NCBI GenBank assembly: GCA_949045875.1
Contig: CARPYP010000025.1
Span: 1-26,676 of the forward strand
DNA length: 26,676 nucleotides
Source: an uncultured Clostridia bacterium
GTDB lineage: Bacteria > Bacillota > Clostridia > TANB77 > CAG-508
Reading direction: 5' to 3'
Every line of letters starts with the position of its first letter. Position 1 is the first letter of the stretch. Below are positions 8,125 to 14,922 of the stretch, one piece after another. The notes under the pieces are model-generated. The model was given only the letters and a program-made list of their open reading frames with translations, had not been told where the DNA came from and searched no databases. Both the position numbers and the translations under genes were made by a program.

Positions 8125-9561
8125 TTATTTTAATTCGTCTTTAAACATCTGATTTAACATTTGTGGATTTGCTTGCCCTTTTGTTTCTTTCATTGCTTGA
8201 CCTACTAAAAATCCTAATGCTTTTTCTTTTCCCGCTTTATAGTCTGCAACAGATTGAGGATTTGCTTCTAATATTTTTAGTACTACTTGTTTTATTGCTC
8301 CTTCGTCTGAAATCTGTACCCATCCATTTTCTTTTATTATGTCTTCTGGTTTTTTTGCTTCATCAAACATTTTGTCTAAAACTTTTTTAGCTATCGCACT
8401 ACTAATCGTACCTTTTTCTATTAGGCTTATTAATTCTGCTAAGTTAGCTCCTGTAAATTTAATGTCTGATGGCTCTAATTCTCTTTCATTTAATATTCTT
8501 GATATGTCTGACATTATCCAGTTACATACTGCTTTTGGATTTTTAGAAATTTTAGTTGCTTCTTCAAATAGGTTTGATAAATATTTAGATGCAGTTAACC
8601 CATCCGCTTCTTTTTCAGTTAGTTTATAGTCTACTAGATATCTTTGCTTTCTACTTTCTGGTAGTTCTGGCAAATTGTTTTTTATGTTTTCTATGTATTC
8701 TTCTGAAAGCTTTATTGCTACTAAGTCTGGGTCTGGGAAATACCTATAGTCTTGAGCATCTTCTTTATCTCTCATTGAGAATGTTCTTCCTGATACATCA
8801 TCCCATCTTAGTGTTTCTTGTTCTATTTTTCCTCCGTTCTCAAGTACCTCTATCTGGCGTAATCTTTCATATTCAATTGCTCTTACTATACTTCTAAATG
8901 AATTCATGTTTTTCATTTCTGTTCTTGTTCCAAATTCCTTTTGTCCCTTTTTTCTTACAGATACATTTACATCTGCTCTAAATGAACCTTCTTGCATTTT
9001 ACAGTCTGATACCTCTATATATTCAAGTATTGCTTTTAATGTCTTTAAGTATGTATCTACTTCTTTTGAACTTCTCATGTCTGGTTCTGAAACTATTTCT
9101 ATTAATGGTACTCCTGCTCTATTTAAGTCAACTAAAGTTCCTTGTCCGAAATCATCGTGGTTTAATTTTCCTGCATCTTCTTCTATATGTATTCTTGTAA
9201 TTCCTATTTTCTTTTTTTCTCCATCTACTGCTATTTCAATGTTTCCATTTTTACATAATGGTCTATCATATTGTGATATTTGATATGCTTTTGGTAAGTC
9301 TGGATAAAAATAATTTTTTCTATCATTTTTACTGTTTCTTTCTATTTCACAGTTTGTTGTTATCCCTGCTTTTACTGCATATTCTATTACTTTTTCGTTT
9401 AATACTGGTAAAGTTCCTGGCATTGCCATACATATTGGACATACTTGTGTGTTTGGCTCTGCACCGAATTTTGTTGGACATTTACAGAATATTTTTGTTT
9501 TTGTTGATAGTTCTGCATGGACTTCTAGTCCTATGACTGTTTCGTATTCTTCGTTTGACAT
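8125..9561 (-). CDS. gatB: Aspartyl/glutamyl-tRNA amidotransferase subunit B
   Basis: GatB phosphorylates misacylated Glu-tRNA(Gln) or Asp-tRNA(Asn) and receives ammonia from GatA to amidate it. The N-terminus (MSNEEYETVIGLEVHAEL) carries the zinc cysteines C26, C28, C41 and C44 (FCKCPT, QVCPIC). The conserved blocks RKNYFYPDLPKAYQISQYD and VDLNRAGVPLIEIVSEPD follow. The C-terminal third is the YqeY-like tRNA-binding domain, ending QMLNQMFKDELK. At 478 residues it is full length. GGGAGG lies 8 bases before the ATG. It is the last gene of the gat operon, separated from gatA by a small membrane-protein gene. Confidence 0.97.
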   Translation of the reverse strand: MSNEEYETVIGLEVHAELSTKTKIFCKCPTKFGAEPNTQVCPICMAMPGTLPVLNEKVIEYAVKAGITTNCEIERNSKNDRKNYFYPDLPKAYQISQYDRPLCKNGNIEIAVDGEKKKIGITRIHIEEDAGKLNHDDFGQGTLVDLNRAGVPLIEIVSEPDMRSSKEVDTYLKTLKAILEYIEVSDCKMQEGSFRADVNVSVRKKGQKEFGTRTEMKNMNSFRSIVRAIEYERLRQIEVLENGGKIEQETLRWDDVSGRTFSMRDKEDAQDYRYFPDPDLVAIKLSEEYIENIKNNLPELPESRKQRYLVDYKLTEKEADGLTASKYLSNLFEEATKISKNPKAVCNWIMSDISRILNERELEPSDIKFTGANLAELISLIEKGTISSAIAKKVLDKMFDEAKKPEDIIKENGWVQISDEGAIKQVVLKILEANPQSVADYKAGKEKALGFLVGQAMKETKGQANPQMLNQMFKDELK

Positions 9562-9573
9562 TAATTTTCCTCC

Positions 9574-10017
9574 CTATTTTATAATAATTAGATAAGATAA
9601 ATGTGTACATATCATAATTAGTTCACCTAAAAATTTTTCAATTAATATTACTCTTTCAGCTACAGATATTACTTTTTCTTTGTTTTTTATCTTTTTATTT
9701 ATTATTCTTACATTTAGCATTAATACTACTATTCCTAAAAGAATACTAAATAATAGCCACATTATTCCTATAAAGAATTTAATTATAAAGTCAGATTTGT
9801 GCATTAAAATCGCTATTATAGTTATTATTATGAATAGTAAAAGTGGTATTATAAATTCTATAATTGAGACTATATATTTTACATTTTTATCTTCTCTTTT
9901 CAGTATTTCTCTAACAAAATATGTTTCAGGTTTAATCTCTTTTTCATTCTCATCAATACGTTTATTTAATATCTTATATAAAGCTTTATAATCGTTAAAT
10001 ACTTCTTTTATAATCAT
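9574..10017 (-). CDS. Small membrane protein inserted in the gat operon
   Basis: 147 residues, not recognised. A charged N-terminal 48 residues (MIIKEVFNDYKALYKILNKR) is followed by two long hydrophobic segments at about 49-72 and 78-101, a Lys-rich loop (NKKIKNKEK) and an amphipathic tail. Its ribosome binding site (AAGGAG) overlaps the gatA stop codon and its stop lies 12 bases before the gatB start, so it is cotranslated with gatA and gatB. No such subunit is known in GatCAB, so a structural role there is unsupported. The very high A+T content resembles that of accessory genes. Confidence 0.8.
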   Translation of the reverse strand: MIIKEVFNDYKALYKILNKRIDENEKEIKPETYFVREILKREDKNVKYIVSIIEFIIPLLLFIIITIIAILMHKSDFIIKFFIGIMWLLFSILLGIVVLMLNVRIINKKIKNKEKVISVAERVILIEKFLGELIMICTHLSYLIIIK

Positions 10018-10026
10018 TTTTACTCC

Positions 10027-11499
10027 TTATTTTGCTTTATACTGTGGTTTATATGTTTCTCTAAATTTCGTTGCTTGTTCATAGGTATATGCTGCATTTA
10101 ATATTGTTTCTTCGTCGAAACGTTTTCCTATTAATTGCATTCCTACTGGCAAGCCTTTGCTATCTACTCCACAAGGCATAGATAATCCTGGAAGTCCTGC
10201 TATATTTACTGAAACTGTACATATATCTGATAAATACATTTCTAGTGGATTATCTGATTTTTCTCCGATTTTGAAGGCTGTTGTTGGTGCTGTTGGTGTT
10301 AATATTATATCATGATTTTCAAATATTTCATCAAATCTACTTTTTACTAATGTTCTAACTTGTTGTGCCTTTTTGTAATATGCATCATAATATCCTGAAC
10401 TTAATACATATGTACCAAGTATTATTCTTCTTTTTACTTCATCTCCAAATCCTTCGCTTCTTGAGTTTATATATATCTCCCTTAAATTATTAAATTTTGG
10501 ACTTCTATATCCATATCTAATTCCATCAAATCTACCTAAGTTTGAACTTGCCTCTGCACATGCAATGATGTAATATGTAGCTAATGCGTATTCTGCTACA
10601 TCCAATGATACTTCTTCTACCATTGCTCCTAATTCTTTGTATTTCTCTATTGCATTTTCTAGCTTAGCTTTTACTTCCTCGTTTATTCCTTCTCCAAAGA
10701 ATTCTTTTGGAACTGCTATTTTTAGTCCTTTTATATCATTTCTTAATGCTTTTGTGTAGTCCTTTTTTTCTTGTTCTGCTGATGTTGTGTCTTTATCATC
10801 ATGTCCTGCTATTACATTTAATAAAATTGCAGTATCTTCAATATCTTTTGTAAGTGTTCCTATCTGGTCTAATGATGATGCATATGCAATAAGTCCATAT
10901 CTTGAAATTAGTCCATATGTAGGTTTTAATCCTACAATTCCACAACATCCTGCTGGCTGACGAATACTTCCTCCTGTGTCTGAACCTAAAGCCCATGGCA
11001 CCATATTTGAGGCTACTGCAGCTGCTGAACCTCCTGATGAACCTCCTGGCACTCTACTTAAATCCCATGGATTTTTAGTTTTTTTGAAATATGAATTTTC
11101 TGTTGAGCTTCCCATAGCAAATTCATCCATATTTGTTTTTCCAAGGCTTATCATGTTTTCATCATTTATTTTTTCTATTACTGTTGCATTATATGGAGCA
11201 ATAAAGTTTTCTAGCATTTTAGAAGCACATGTAGTTTTGGTTCCTTTTATACACATATTATCTTTTATTCCTATTGGAATTCCTGCTAATTCTCCTTTTA
11301 TTTCTCCCTTATTTACCTTTTCTTCAATAATCTTTGATTTTTCTAGTGCTTCATCTGTTGTTAGTGTAATAAATGCTTGTACATCTTTTTCTTTCTCATT
11401 TATTCTTTCTATATATGCTTTATTTATTTCTGTTATTGTAAGTTCTTTGTTTTTTATCTTTTCTTGCAATTCATGAACTGTTAATTCTGTAATATTCAT
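10027..11499 (-). CDS. gatA: Aspartyl/glutamyl-tRNA amidotransferase subunit A
   Basis: The amidase subunit that releases ammonia from glutamine for GatB. The Ser-cisSer-Lys triad falls at K79 (GIPIGIKDN), S154 (PGGSSGGSAA) and S178 (GSDTGGSIRQPA). The amidase signature region runs on into CCGIVGLKPTYG, and the C-terminal block SVNIAGLPGLSMPCG is intact. At 490 residues it is full length. GAAGGA lies about 13 bases before the ATG. The order gatC, gatA, gatB is standard apart from the extra gene at 9574-10017 and an 87-bp gatC-gatA gap that holds a perfect palindrome. Confidence 0.97.
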   Translation of the reverse strand: MNITELTVHELQEKIKNKELTITEINKAYIERINEKEKDVQAFITLTTDEALEKSKIIEEKVNKGEIKGELAGIPIGIKDNMCIKGTKTTCASKMLENFIAPYNATVIEKINDENMISLGKTNMDEFAMGSSTENSYFKKTKNPWDLSRVPGGSSGGSAAAVASNMVPWALGSDTGGSIRQPAGCCGIVGLKPTYGLISRYGLIAYASSLDQIGTLTKDIEDTAILLNVIAGHDDKDTTSAEQEKKDYTKALRNDIKGLKIAVPKEFFGEGINEEVKAKLENAIEKYKELGAMVEEVSLDVAEYALATYYIIACAEASSNLGRFDGIRYGYRSPKFNNLREIYINSRSEGFGDEVKRRIILGTYVLSSGYYDAYYKKAQQVRTLVKSRFDEIFENHDIILTPTAPTTAFKIGEKSDNPLEMYLSDICTVSVNIAGLPGLSMPCGVDSKGLPVGMQLIGKRFDEETILNAAYTYEQATKFRETYKPQYKAK

Positions 11500-11537
11500 T
11501 TTCTATTATCATTCCTTCCCTATAATATCTTTGACAA

Positions 11538-11562
11538 TAGATAATTAATAATTAATTATCTA
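11538..11562. repeat. AT-only palindrome between gatC and gatA
   Basis: TAGATAATTAAT and ATTAATTATCTA around a single A: a perfect 12-bp inverted repeat. It could be a repeat remnant or a weak attenuator; there is no T-tract. Confidence 0.5.
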
Positions 11563-11586
11563 AGGTATCATTTATTTTTCAAACGC

Positions 11587-11874
11587 CTATTGTACGACTT
11601 TAGGTACTCTAATCATACTATCCTGTTCCTCTGGAAAATTTTTAATCATACCTTCTATATTATCAAATTTATCTATTTCATCTTTTCTAAAAACATTATA
11701 GGAATCTCTTTCACCTACAGTTTCTTTTAAATCTCCTACATCTATTTTATTTACTAAATTTGCATAGTTTAATATGTCTTGTAAATTTAACAGATATTTT
11801 TCTATTTCATTATCTTGCAATTTTAGTCTTGCTAAGTTTGCAATATGCAATAATTCTTCCTTTTTTACCTCCAT
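11587..11874 (-). CDS. gatC: Aspartyl/glutamyl-tRNA amidotransferase subunit C
   Basis: Small stabilising subunit that wraps around the GatA-GatB interface. The 95 residues show the family pattern: HIANLARLKLQDNEIEKY near the N-terminus, the LQDILNYANLVNKIDV helix, and a tail ending in FPEEQDSMIRVPKVVQ. AAGGAG lies about 9 bases before the ATG. First gene of the gat operon, with a strong promoter at 11961-11989. Confidence 0.95.
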   Translation of the reverse strand: MEVKKEELLHIANLARLKLQDNEIEKYLLNLQDILNYANLVNKIDVGDLKETVGERDSYNVFRKDEIDKFDNIEGMIKNFPEEQDSMIRVPKVVQ

Positions 11875-11928
11875 TAAACTCTCTCCTTCTCTTTATGATT
11901 ATATTTAATTATATAGTAATTTCTTCAA

Positions 11929-11950
11929 AGAACATTCGATGTTCTCCTAC
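11929..11950 (-). repeat. REP-like element, third palindrome type, in the gatC leader
   Basis: On the minus strand GTAG (11950-11947), one G, then AGAACAT CGA ATGTTCT, a perfect 7-bp stem. The GTAG foot is as in the other REP-like elements but the palindrome differs. It falls in the 5' untranslated region of gatC, so it could also act as an RNA hairpin. Confidence 0.6.
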
Positions 11951-11960
11951 ATTTTATAAT

Positions 11961-11989
11961 ATTATATATTTATTCTTGTGTAAAATCAA
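11961..11989 (-). promoter_or_regulatory. SigA-type promoter of the gat operon
   Basis: On the minus strand TTGATT (11989-11984), 17 bases, TATAAT (11966-11961), about 90 bases upstream of the gatC start. Confidence 0.7.
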
Positions 11990-12027
11990 TGTTTTATTGT
12001 GATTTTCCAGGGAAATTTAATCATATT

Positions 12028-12260
12028 GTTACAATTCACAGTCATTATAATTCGTAAATAAATTTGTGTTTGTATAAGAACCCTCAGTCACTGCGTGACA
12101 GCTCCCTTAAATAAGGGAGCCAAGGGCGTAGAGAACATCTTGCCTCCCTTATCTAAGGGAGGTGGCAGCCGAAGGCTGACGGAGGGTTTTAAAAATCGAA
12201 AACATATAATCCCTCCCCACAAACCCAAATTTATATATGAGGCTAGCTGTGAATTGTAAC
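12028..12260. mobile_element. MITE-like element, copy 1 (233 bp)
   Basis: Terminal inverted repeats GTTACAATTCACAG (12028-12041) and CTGTGAATTGTAAC (12247-12260) match perfectly. The core (about 12080-12187) is bounded by ACCCTC and GAGGGT and holds four hairpins in a row: GTCAC/GTGAC, CTCCCTTA/TAAGGGAG, CCTCCCTTA/TAAGGGAGG and CAGCC/GGCTG. No ORF. An inverted second copy is at 20739-20962. A non-autonomous mobile element seems likelier than a gene, though the core could be a structured RNA when transcribed. Confidence 0.75.
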
Positions 12261-12306
12261 ATTATATTACAGAAATATTACAAAGACCAAGAGCAGTATT
12301 TAGAAA

Positions 12307-12324
12307 TAGGAACCCTCTTTCCTA
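12307..12324 (-). terminator. Weak hairpin after the pilin genes
   Basis: TAGGAA and TTCCTA with a 6-nt loop, about 60 bases past the pilin cluster stop. The T-tract is poor. The rest of 12261-12385 shows nothing recognisable. Confidence 0.25.
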
Positions 12325-12385
12325 GAATATAAAAAACAGAGAACGATTATATCGCCCTCCTGTATATTTGTATTATTATCTAATT

Positions 12386-12739
12386 CTAGAATAAACTGAA
12401 TAGGAATGAAGCTATTGATGTTGCTGCCATTACTACTACTATACCAACTATTAATGGTACAAAAGATTTTTGATATCCTGTTTTTTCTTCTACACTTCCT
12501 GTCATATATTTTATACCAAGTATTAGTATAATTACTATACCAATTATTATTGCGGCATTTCTAATGTAAGCTATAACTTTTCCTATTGTTTCTGGTAATG
12601 TTCCCATATTTACAGATGTAAGATTTGCTGAATTTTCTATATCAGTTATCAATCCACCTGCTGCAAATACTTCACTTACTGATAAAACTATCATTGCTAC
12701 TAATAATACTATTGTTAATATTTTTGTAACCTTTTTCAT
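12386..12739 (-). CDS. VirB2/TrbC-like pilin family protein, paralogue 1
   Basis: 117 residues: a cleavable signal peptide (MKKVTKILTIVLLVAMIV, with likely cleavage after EVFA), a short spacer, then two hydrophobic helices at about 58-78 and 92-113. A polar turn, TGSVEEKTGYQKS, joins them. This signal-plus-two-helix layout is that of type IV secretion VirB2/TrbC pilins. The turn motif GSVEEK/GSVDER and a preceding ILGI are shared with the two upstream paralogues. GGAGGG lies 8 bases before the ATG. A small hairpin (TCTCAT/ATGAGA, 12776-12791) lies between this gene and paralogue 2. No VirB4, coupling protein or other conjugation gene is in the window, so the role is open. Confidence 0.7.
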   Translation of the reverse strand: MKKVTKILTIVLLVAMIVLSVSEVFAAGGLITDIENSANLTSVNMGTLPETIGKVIAYIRNAAIIIGIVIILILGIKYMTGSVEEKTGYQKSFVPLIVGIVVVMAATSIASFLFSLF

Positions 12740-12805
12740 TTATTTCCCTCCTCTTTTATTCTCTATATTTTTTACTCTCATTGTTATGAGAAACATTAAA
12801 GTCTT

Positions 12806-13198
12806 TTATATGTTATTATGAATCAGTTGTAATATAAATTTCCATATTGTAAAAGCACATGCTCCAGTTGCTACTGACACTAAATATGGAATAATTAAGT
12901 GCTTTGAATCTGCTCTTTCATCTACACTTCCTATTACTATTCTAATTCCTAATATTGTACCAATAATTATTGCAAGTATTATTACTATTATCATAGCTAT
13001 ATTATATAAATAATTTACAACATTATATAAGTTTTGATAATTTATTATGTTTATTTTGCGGTTTTTACCATTCTCTAAAAAATCCTGTGCCGAGTCAAAT
13101 GCATCAGAAAATCCTGAAGCTTGTACATTTGAAATACTTGTAAATACTATAATGGCAATAATAAATATAAATATCATAGTCAATATCTTTTTATTCAT
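12806..13198 (-). CDS. VirB2/TrbC-like pilin family protein, paralogue 2
   Basis: 130 residues starting at the ATG at 13198 (MNKKILTMIF), chosen because AAGGAG lies 8 bases upstream; an upstream in-frame ATG overlaps the preceding gene. A signal peptide ends near ISNVQASGF, a polar segment follows (QDFLENGKNRKINI), then two hydrophobic helices joined by GSVDERADSKH. It has the same plan as its neighbours but is the most divergent: the polar turn has DER instead of EEK and the tail ends QLIHNNI. It lies 25 bases downstream of paralogue 3 and 66 upstream of paralogue 1, so the three are probably one operon. Confidence 0.65.
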   Translation of the reverse strand: MNKKILTMIFIFIIAIIVFTSISNVQASGFSDAFDSAQDFLENGKNRKINIINYQNLYNVVNYLYNIAMIIVIILAIIIGTILGIRIVIGSVDERADSKHLIIPYLVSVATGACAFTIWKFILQLIHNNI

Positions 13199-13223
13199 TT
13201 TTTTCTCCTTATTATATGTCATT

Positions 13224-13580
13224 TTATAAATTAAAAGCCGAGAATATAACATCAACTATACTAGTTACTAGTGTAATAAACACTACCCCTATAATAATAT
13301 TCATTGATGTCTTTTTATAGTTAGCTTTTTCTTCTACACTTCCTAGCATAAATTGAATTCCCAATATTGTAATTACCAATATTGTAATAATTATAGACAT
13401 ATTCCTTAAAAATTTTATAAGAAATCCAGCTACATTAATTACTTTAGATGGAACTGGTTGACTTACACTAAAGTTCCAATCCATAATGTCATCACTTGCT
13501 TGAACTTTTGATACACTTGCAAATAATATAATCGTTAGAATAAATATAATTATTATTGCAAATATTTTTTTATTTTTCAT
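13224..13580 (-). CDS. VirB2/TrbC-like pilin family protein, paralogue 3 (first in the operon)
   Basis: 118 residues: signal peptide (MKNKKIFAIIIIFILTIILF, cleavage near SKVQAS), an exported polar stretch, and two hydrophobic helices around GSVEEKANYKKT. The ILGIQFMLGSVEEK block closely matches paralogue 1. AAGGGG is 8 bases before the ATG. A very good promoter is at 13670-13698. The leader contains an imperfect inverted repeat (ATTACA ... TGTAAT) that could be regulatory. I infer secretion through Sec and residence in the membrane before any assembly. Confidence 0.7.
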   Translation of the reverse strand: MKNKKIFAIIIIFILTIILFASVSKVQASDDIMDWNFSVSQPVPSKVINVAGFLIKFLRNMSIIITILVITILGIQFMLGSVEEKANYKKTSMNIIIGVVFITLVTSIVDVIFSAFNL

Positions 13581-13669
13581 TCTATTTCCCCTTATAATAT
13601 ATACAGTATAAGTGGAATATTACATTAGCTTTTATTGTAATGTATCCTCATTTATACTACTACATCTTT

Positions 13670-13698
13670 ATTATACATTATTTATCTTTTTTTTGCAA
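13670..13698 (-). promoter_or_regulatory. SigA-type promoter of the pilin operon
   Basis: On the minus strand TTGCAA (13698-13693), 17 bases, TATAAT (13675-13670), 90 bases upstream of paralogue 3 and just past the stop of the Spo0E-like gene. Confidence 0.7.
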
Positions 13699-13705
13699 TA
13701 TGTTT

Positions 13706-13879
13706 TTATTTTTTTACTAAATATAAATCCTTTTCTTGGCTTTTACTGCCTTTTCTGTAAAACTCTGCTATCAGTTCGTCTAATTCTACACTTAATCTAT
13801 ATATAATACTGTAATCTTTGTTTTCTGCTATACTTTGATTTAATTCATCTCTTTTTTTACAAATATCGTCATTTAACAT
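13706..13879 (-). CDS. Spo0E-like aspartyl-phosphate phosphatase (small)
   Basis: 57 residues. AAAGGAGG lies 6 bases before the ATG, a near-perfect ribosome binding site. The protein starts MLNDDICKKRDELNQSIAE and carries LSVELDELIAEFYRK at about 29-43. This matches the Spo0E family signature (SQELDxLI followed by a Tyr), with Val in place of the usual Gln. Spo0E proteins dephosphorylate Spo0A~P and so delay sporulation; they are two-helix hairpins of 50-85 residues, and this one fits. In B. subtilis Spo0E is itself an FtsH substrate. The pilin promoter begins just past the stop. The family call rests on one short motif plus length, so it is probable rather than certain. Confidence 0.65.
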   Translation of the reverse strand: MLNDDICKKRDELNQSIAENKDYSIIYRLSVELDELIAEFYRKGSKSQEKDLYLVKK

Positions 13880-14312
13880 ATAATTCCTCCTTTATTATGA
13901 TTTTTTTGTATTATTTTTATTAAGTGTCAATAGATTATTATTTTATTAAAGAAAATTGTCGATTTTTCTTATATAAAAACTAATTTTGAACCTTATATTA
14001 TAAAAATAACATATTTTTACAATATCGTCAATAAAATTGCAGTATTTCTCATATTTTTCATGTTCGATTTTTCTATTATTTTTCACTATTTCTGATATTT
14101 TTCTCTTTTTTGTGACATAAGTGTAGCGAAATTTATCGAATATTAGATAATTTTAGATTTTATAATAATCAATGAAATTTTCGATTACATGGTTCGTGTT
14201 TCACGGCAATTTCATCGAATATTACAAAATTGAAACATTTAAATAACTGAAATTTATAGAGATATTACAATCTTGTAATAAATAAATTACCGTGTTCGTA
14301 TTTTACATAACA
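13880..14312. other. Gene-free AT-rich intergenic region between divergent units
   Basis: No ORF with a ribosome binding site. It contains a near-duplicate motif ATTTATCGAATATTA (14131-14145) and ATTTCATCGAATATTA (14209-14224), and a palindrome ATTACAA TC TTGTAAT (14264-14279) about 34 bases upstream of the next promoter, which could be operators. TTGACA on the minus strand near 13930 could serve the Spo0E-like gene, but I see no convincing -10 at the right distance. Confidence 0.45.
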
Positions 14313-14341
14313 TTGACTTTTCGTTAGAAATTTGGTATAAT
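14313..14341 (+). promoter_or_regulatory. Strong SigA-type promoter of the 80-residue gene
   Basis: TTGACT (14313-14318), 17 bases, TATAAT (14336-14341), about 52 bases before the start codon. It is one of the best matches in the window. Confidence 0.8.
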
Positions 14342-14392
14342 TTAGTTATGATAAAACAAGTTTTAATGCAGAACAAGGAGGAAAACTATGTT

Positions 14393-14635
14393 ATGTTAGA
14401 AGGTATTATAATGTACTTAGTGATTATGGCGATTTTATCACCATACATGAAAAATCCGTTTGCCAACAGGATCGGTTCTGGCTCTCGGCGTGCTTTTAAG
14501 GCTATCAGAAAGTCAATTTGGAAGTTCCTTTGCCTTCCGAATAAACTGTGGAGTCGCTGGATCAAGTGGAAGTTTCTTGTAAGTACTTGCACATTCATAT
14601 TCTGGTTGATTGTATTTGCAGTAGCTTTCTCTTAA
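14393..14635 (+). CDS. Trp/Arg/Lys-rich small membrane protein of unknown function
   Basis: 80 residues from the ATG at 14393, chosen because AAGGAGG lies 11 bases upstream; the frame is open to an ATG at 14348, but that lies almost at the transcription start. Hydrophobic N-terminus (about 1-17), a strongly basic, Trp-rich middle (RRAFKAIRKSIWKFL, then LWSRWIKWKFL) and a hydrophobic C-terminus (about 62-80). The gene is visibly richer in G+C than its surroundings, which suggests recent acquisition. It has its own promoter and terminator. The composition recalls membrane-active or bacteriocin-like peptides, but no family is recognised and no immunity or export gene is adjacent. Confidence 0.75.
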   Translation: MLEGIIMYLVIMAILSPYMKNPFANRIGSGSRRAFKAIRKSIWKFLCLPNKLWSRWIKWKFLVSTCTFIFWLIVFAVAFS

Positions 14636-14646
14636 CCCATCCTCAA

Positions 14647-14688
14647 AAACCAAACCCGATGCTAGTGTACTAGTATCGGGTTTGGTTT
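14647..14688 (+). terminator. Long-stem terminator after the 80-residue gene
   Basis: AAACCAAACCCGATGCTAGT (14647-14666) pairs with ACTAGTATCGGGTTTGGTTT (14669-14688) except for one G-T pair. It starts 11 bases past the stop. The T-rich part is inside the stem and the following tract is weak. Confidence 0.75.
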
Positions 14689-14726
14689 ATATAAAAAATC
14701 TAAAAAATCATAGATAAGTTTAATTA

Positions 14727-14754
14727 TTGGCTAGAAGCATTACCATTTTATATA
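14727..14754 (+). promoter_or_regulatory. Candidate promoter for the 31-residue ORF
   Basis: TTGGCT (14727-14732), 16 bases, TATATA (14749-14754), about 28 bases before the start codon. Confidence 0.45.
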
Positions 14755-14782
14755 AATGTACAAAATGAGGGAGTTGTTTTAA

Positions 14783-14878
14783 ATGAAAGGTAAAGTAAAT
14801 ACTTTAGTTCAAATACAAACAGCAGAAGATCTTATAAAATTAGTAGAAGAATATATAAATAATAAACTCTCAAAATAG
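14783..14878 (+). CDS. 31-residue peptide ORF, unknown
   Basis: The ORF starts with ATG, is preceded by GAGGGAG at 9 bases, has a promoter at 14727-14754 and ends inside a terminator hairpin: a complete miniature gene layout. The peptide starts MKGKVNTLVQIQTAEDLIKL and ends VEEYINNKLSK, a likely single amphipathic helix with no signal peptide or cysteine. It is too short for a family call. The alternative is a small RNA with a fortuitous ORF. Confidence 0.5.
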   Translation: MKGKVNTLVQIQTAEDLIKLVEEYINNKLSK

Positions 14879-14892
14879 AAAATTTGAGAGTT
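14865..14892. terminator. Terminator between the 31-residue ORF and ymfH
   Basis: AACTCTCAAA (14865-14874) and TTTGAGAGTT (14883-14892) form a perfect 10-bp stem with an 8-nt loop. It overlaps the last codons of the small ORF. Likely bidirectional between two converging genes. Confidence 0.65.
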
Positions 14893-14922
14893 CATCATTT
14901 TGTATAAGTTATGCTAAAGATA

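Noticed and set aside
12386..13580. Integrative conjugative element or type IV secretion locus
   Set aside because: Only pilin-like genes are present; no relaxase, coupling protein, VirB4, integrase or attachment-site duplication is visible in the window.
13880..14312. Riboswitch, T-box or other known leader RNA
   Set aside because: I looked for conserved leader motifs and GC-rich stems upstream of the flanking genes and found only AT-rich sequence with two short repeats and a palindrome.
14348..14392. Upstream ATG extension of the 80-residue protein
   Set aside because: It lies only about six bases past the -10 element, so it would have almost no leader, whereas AAGGAGG fits the ATG at 14393.
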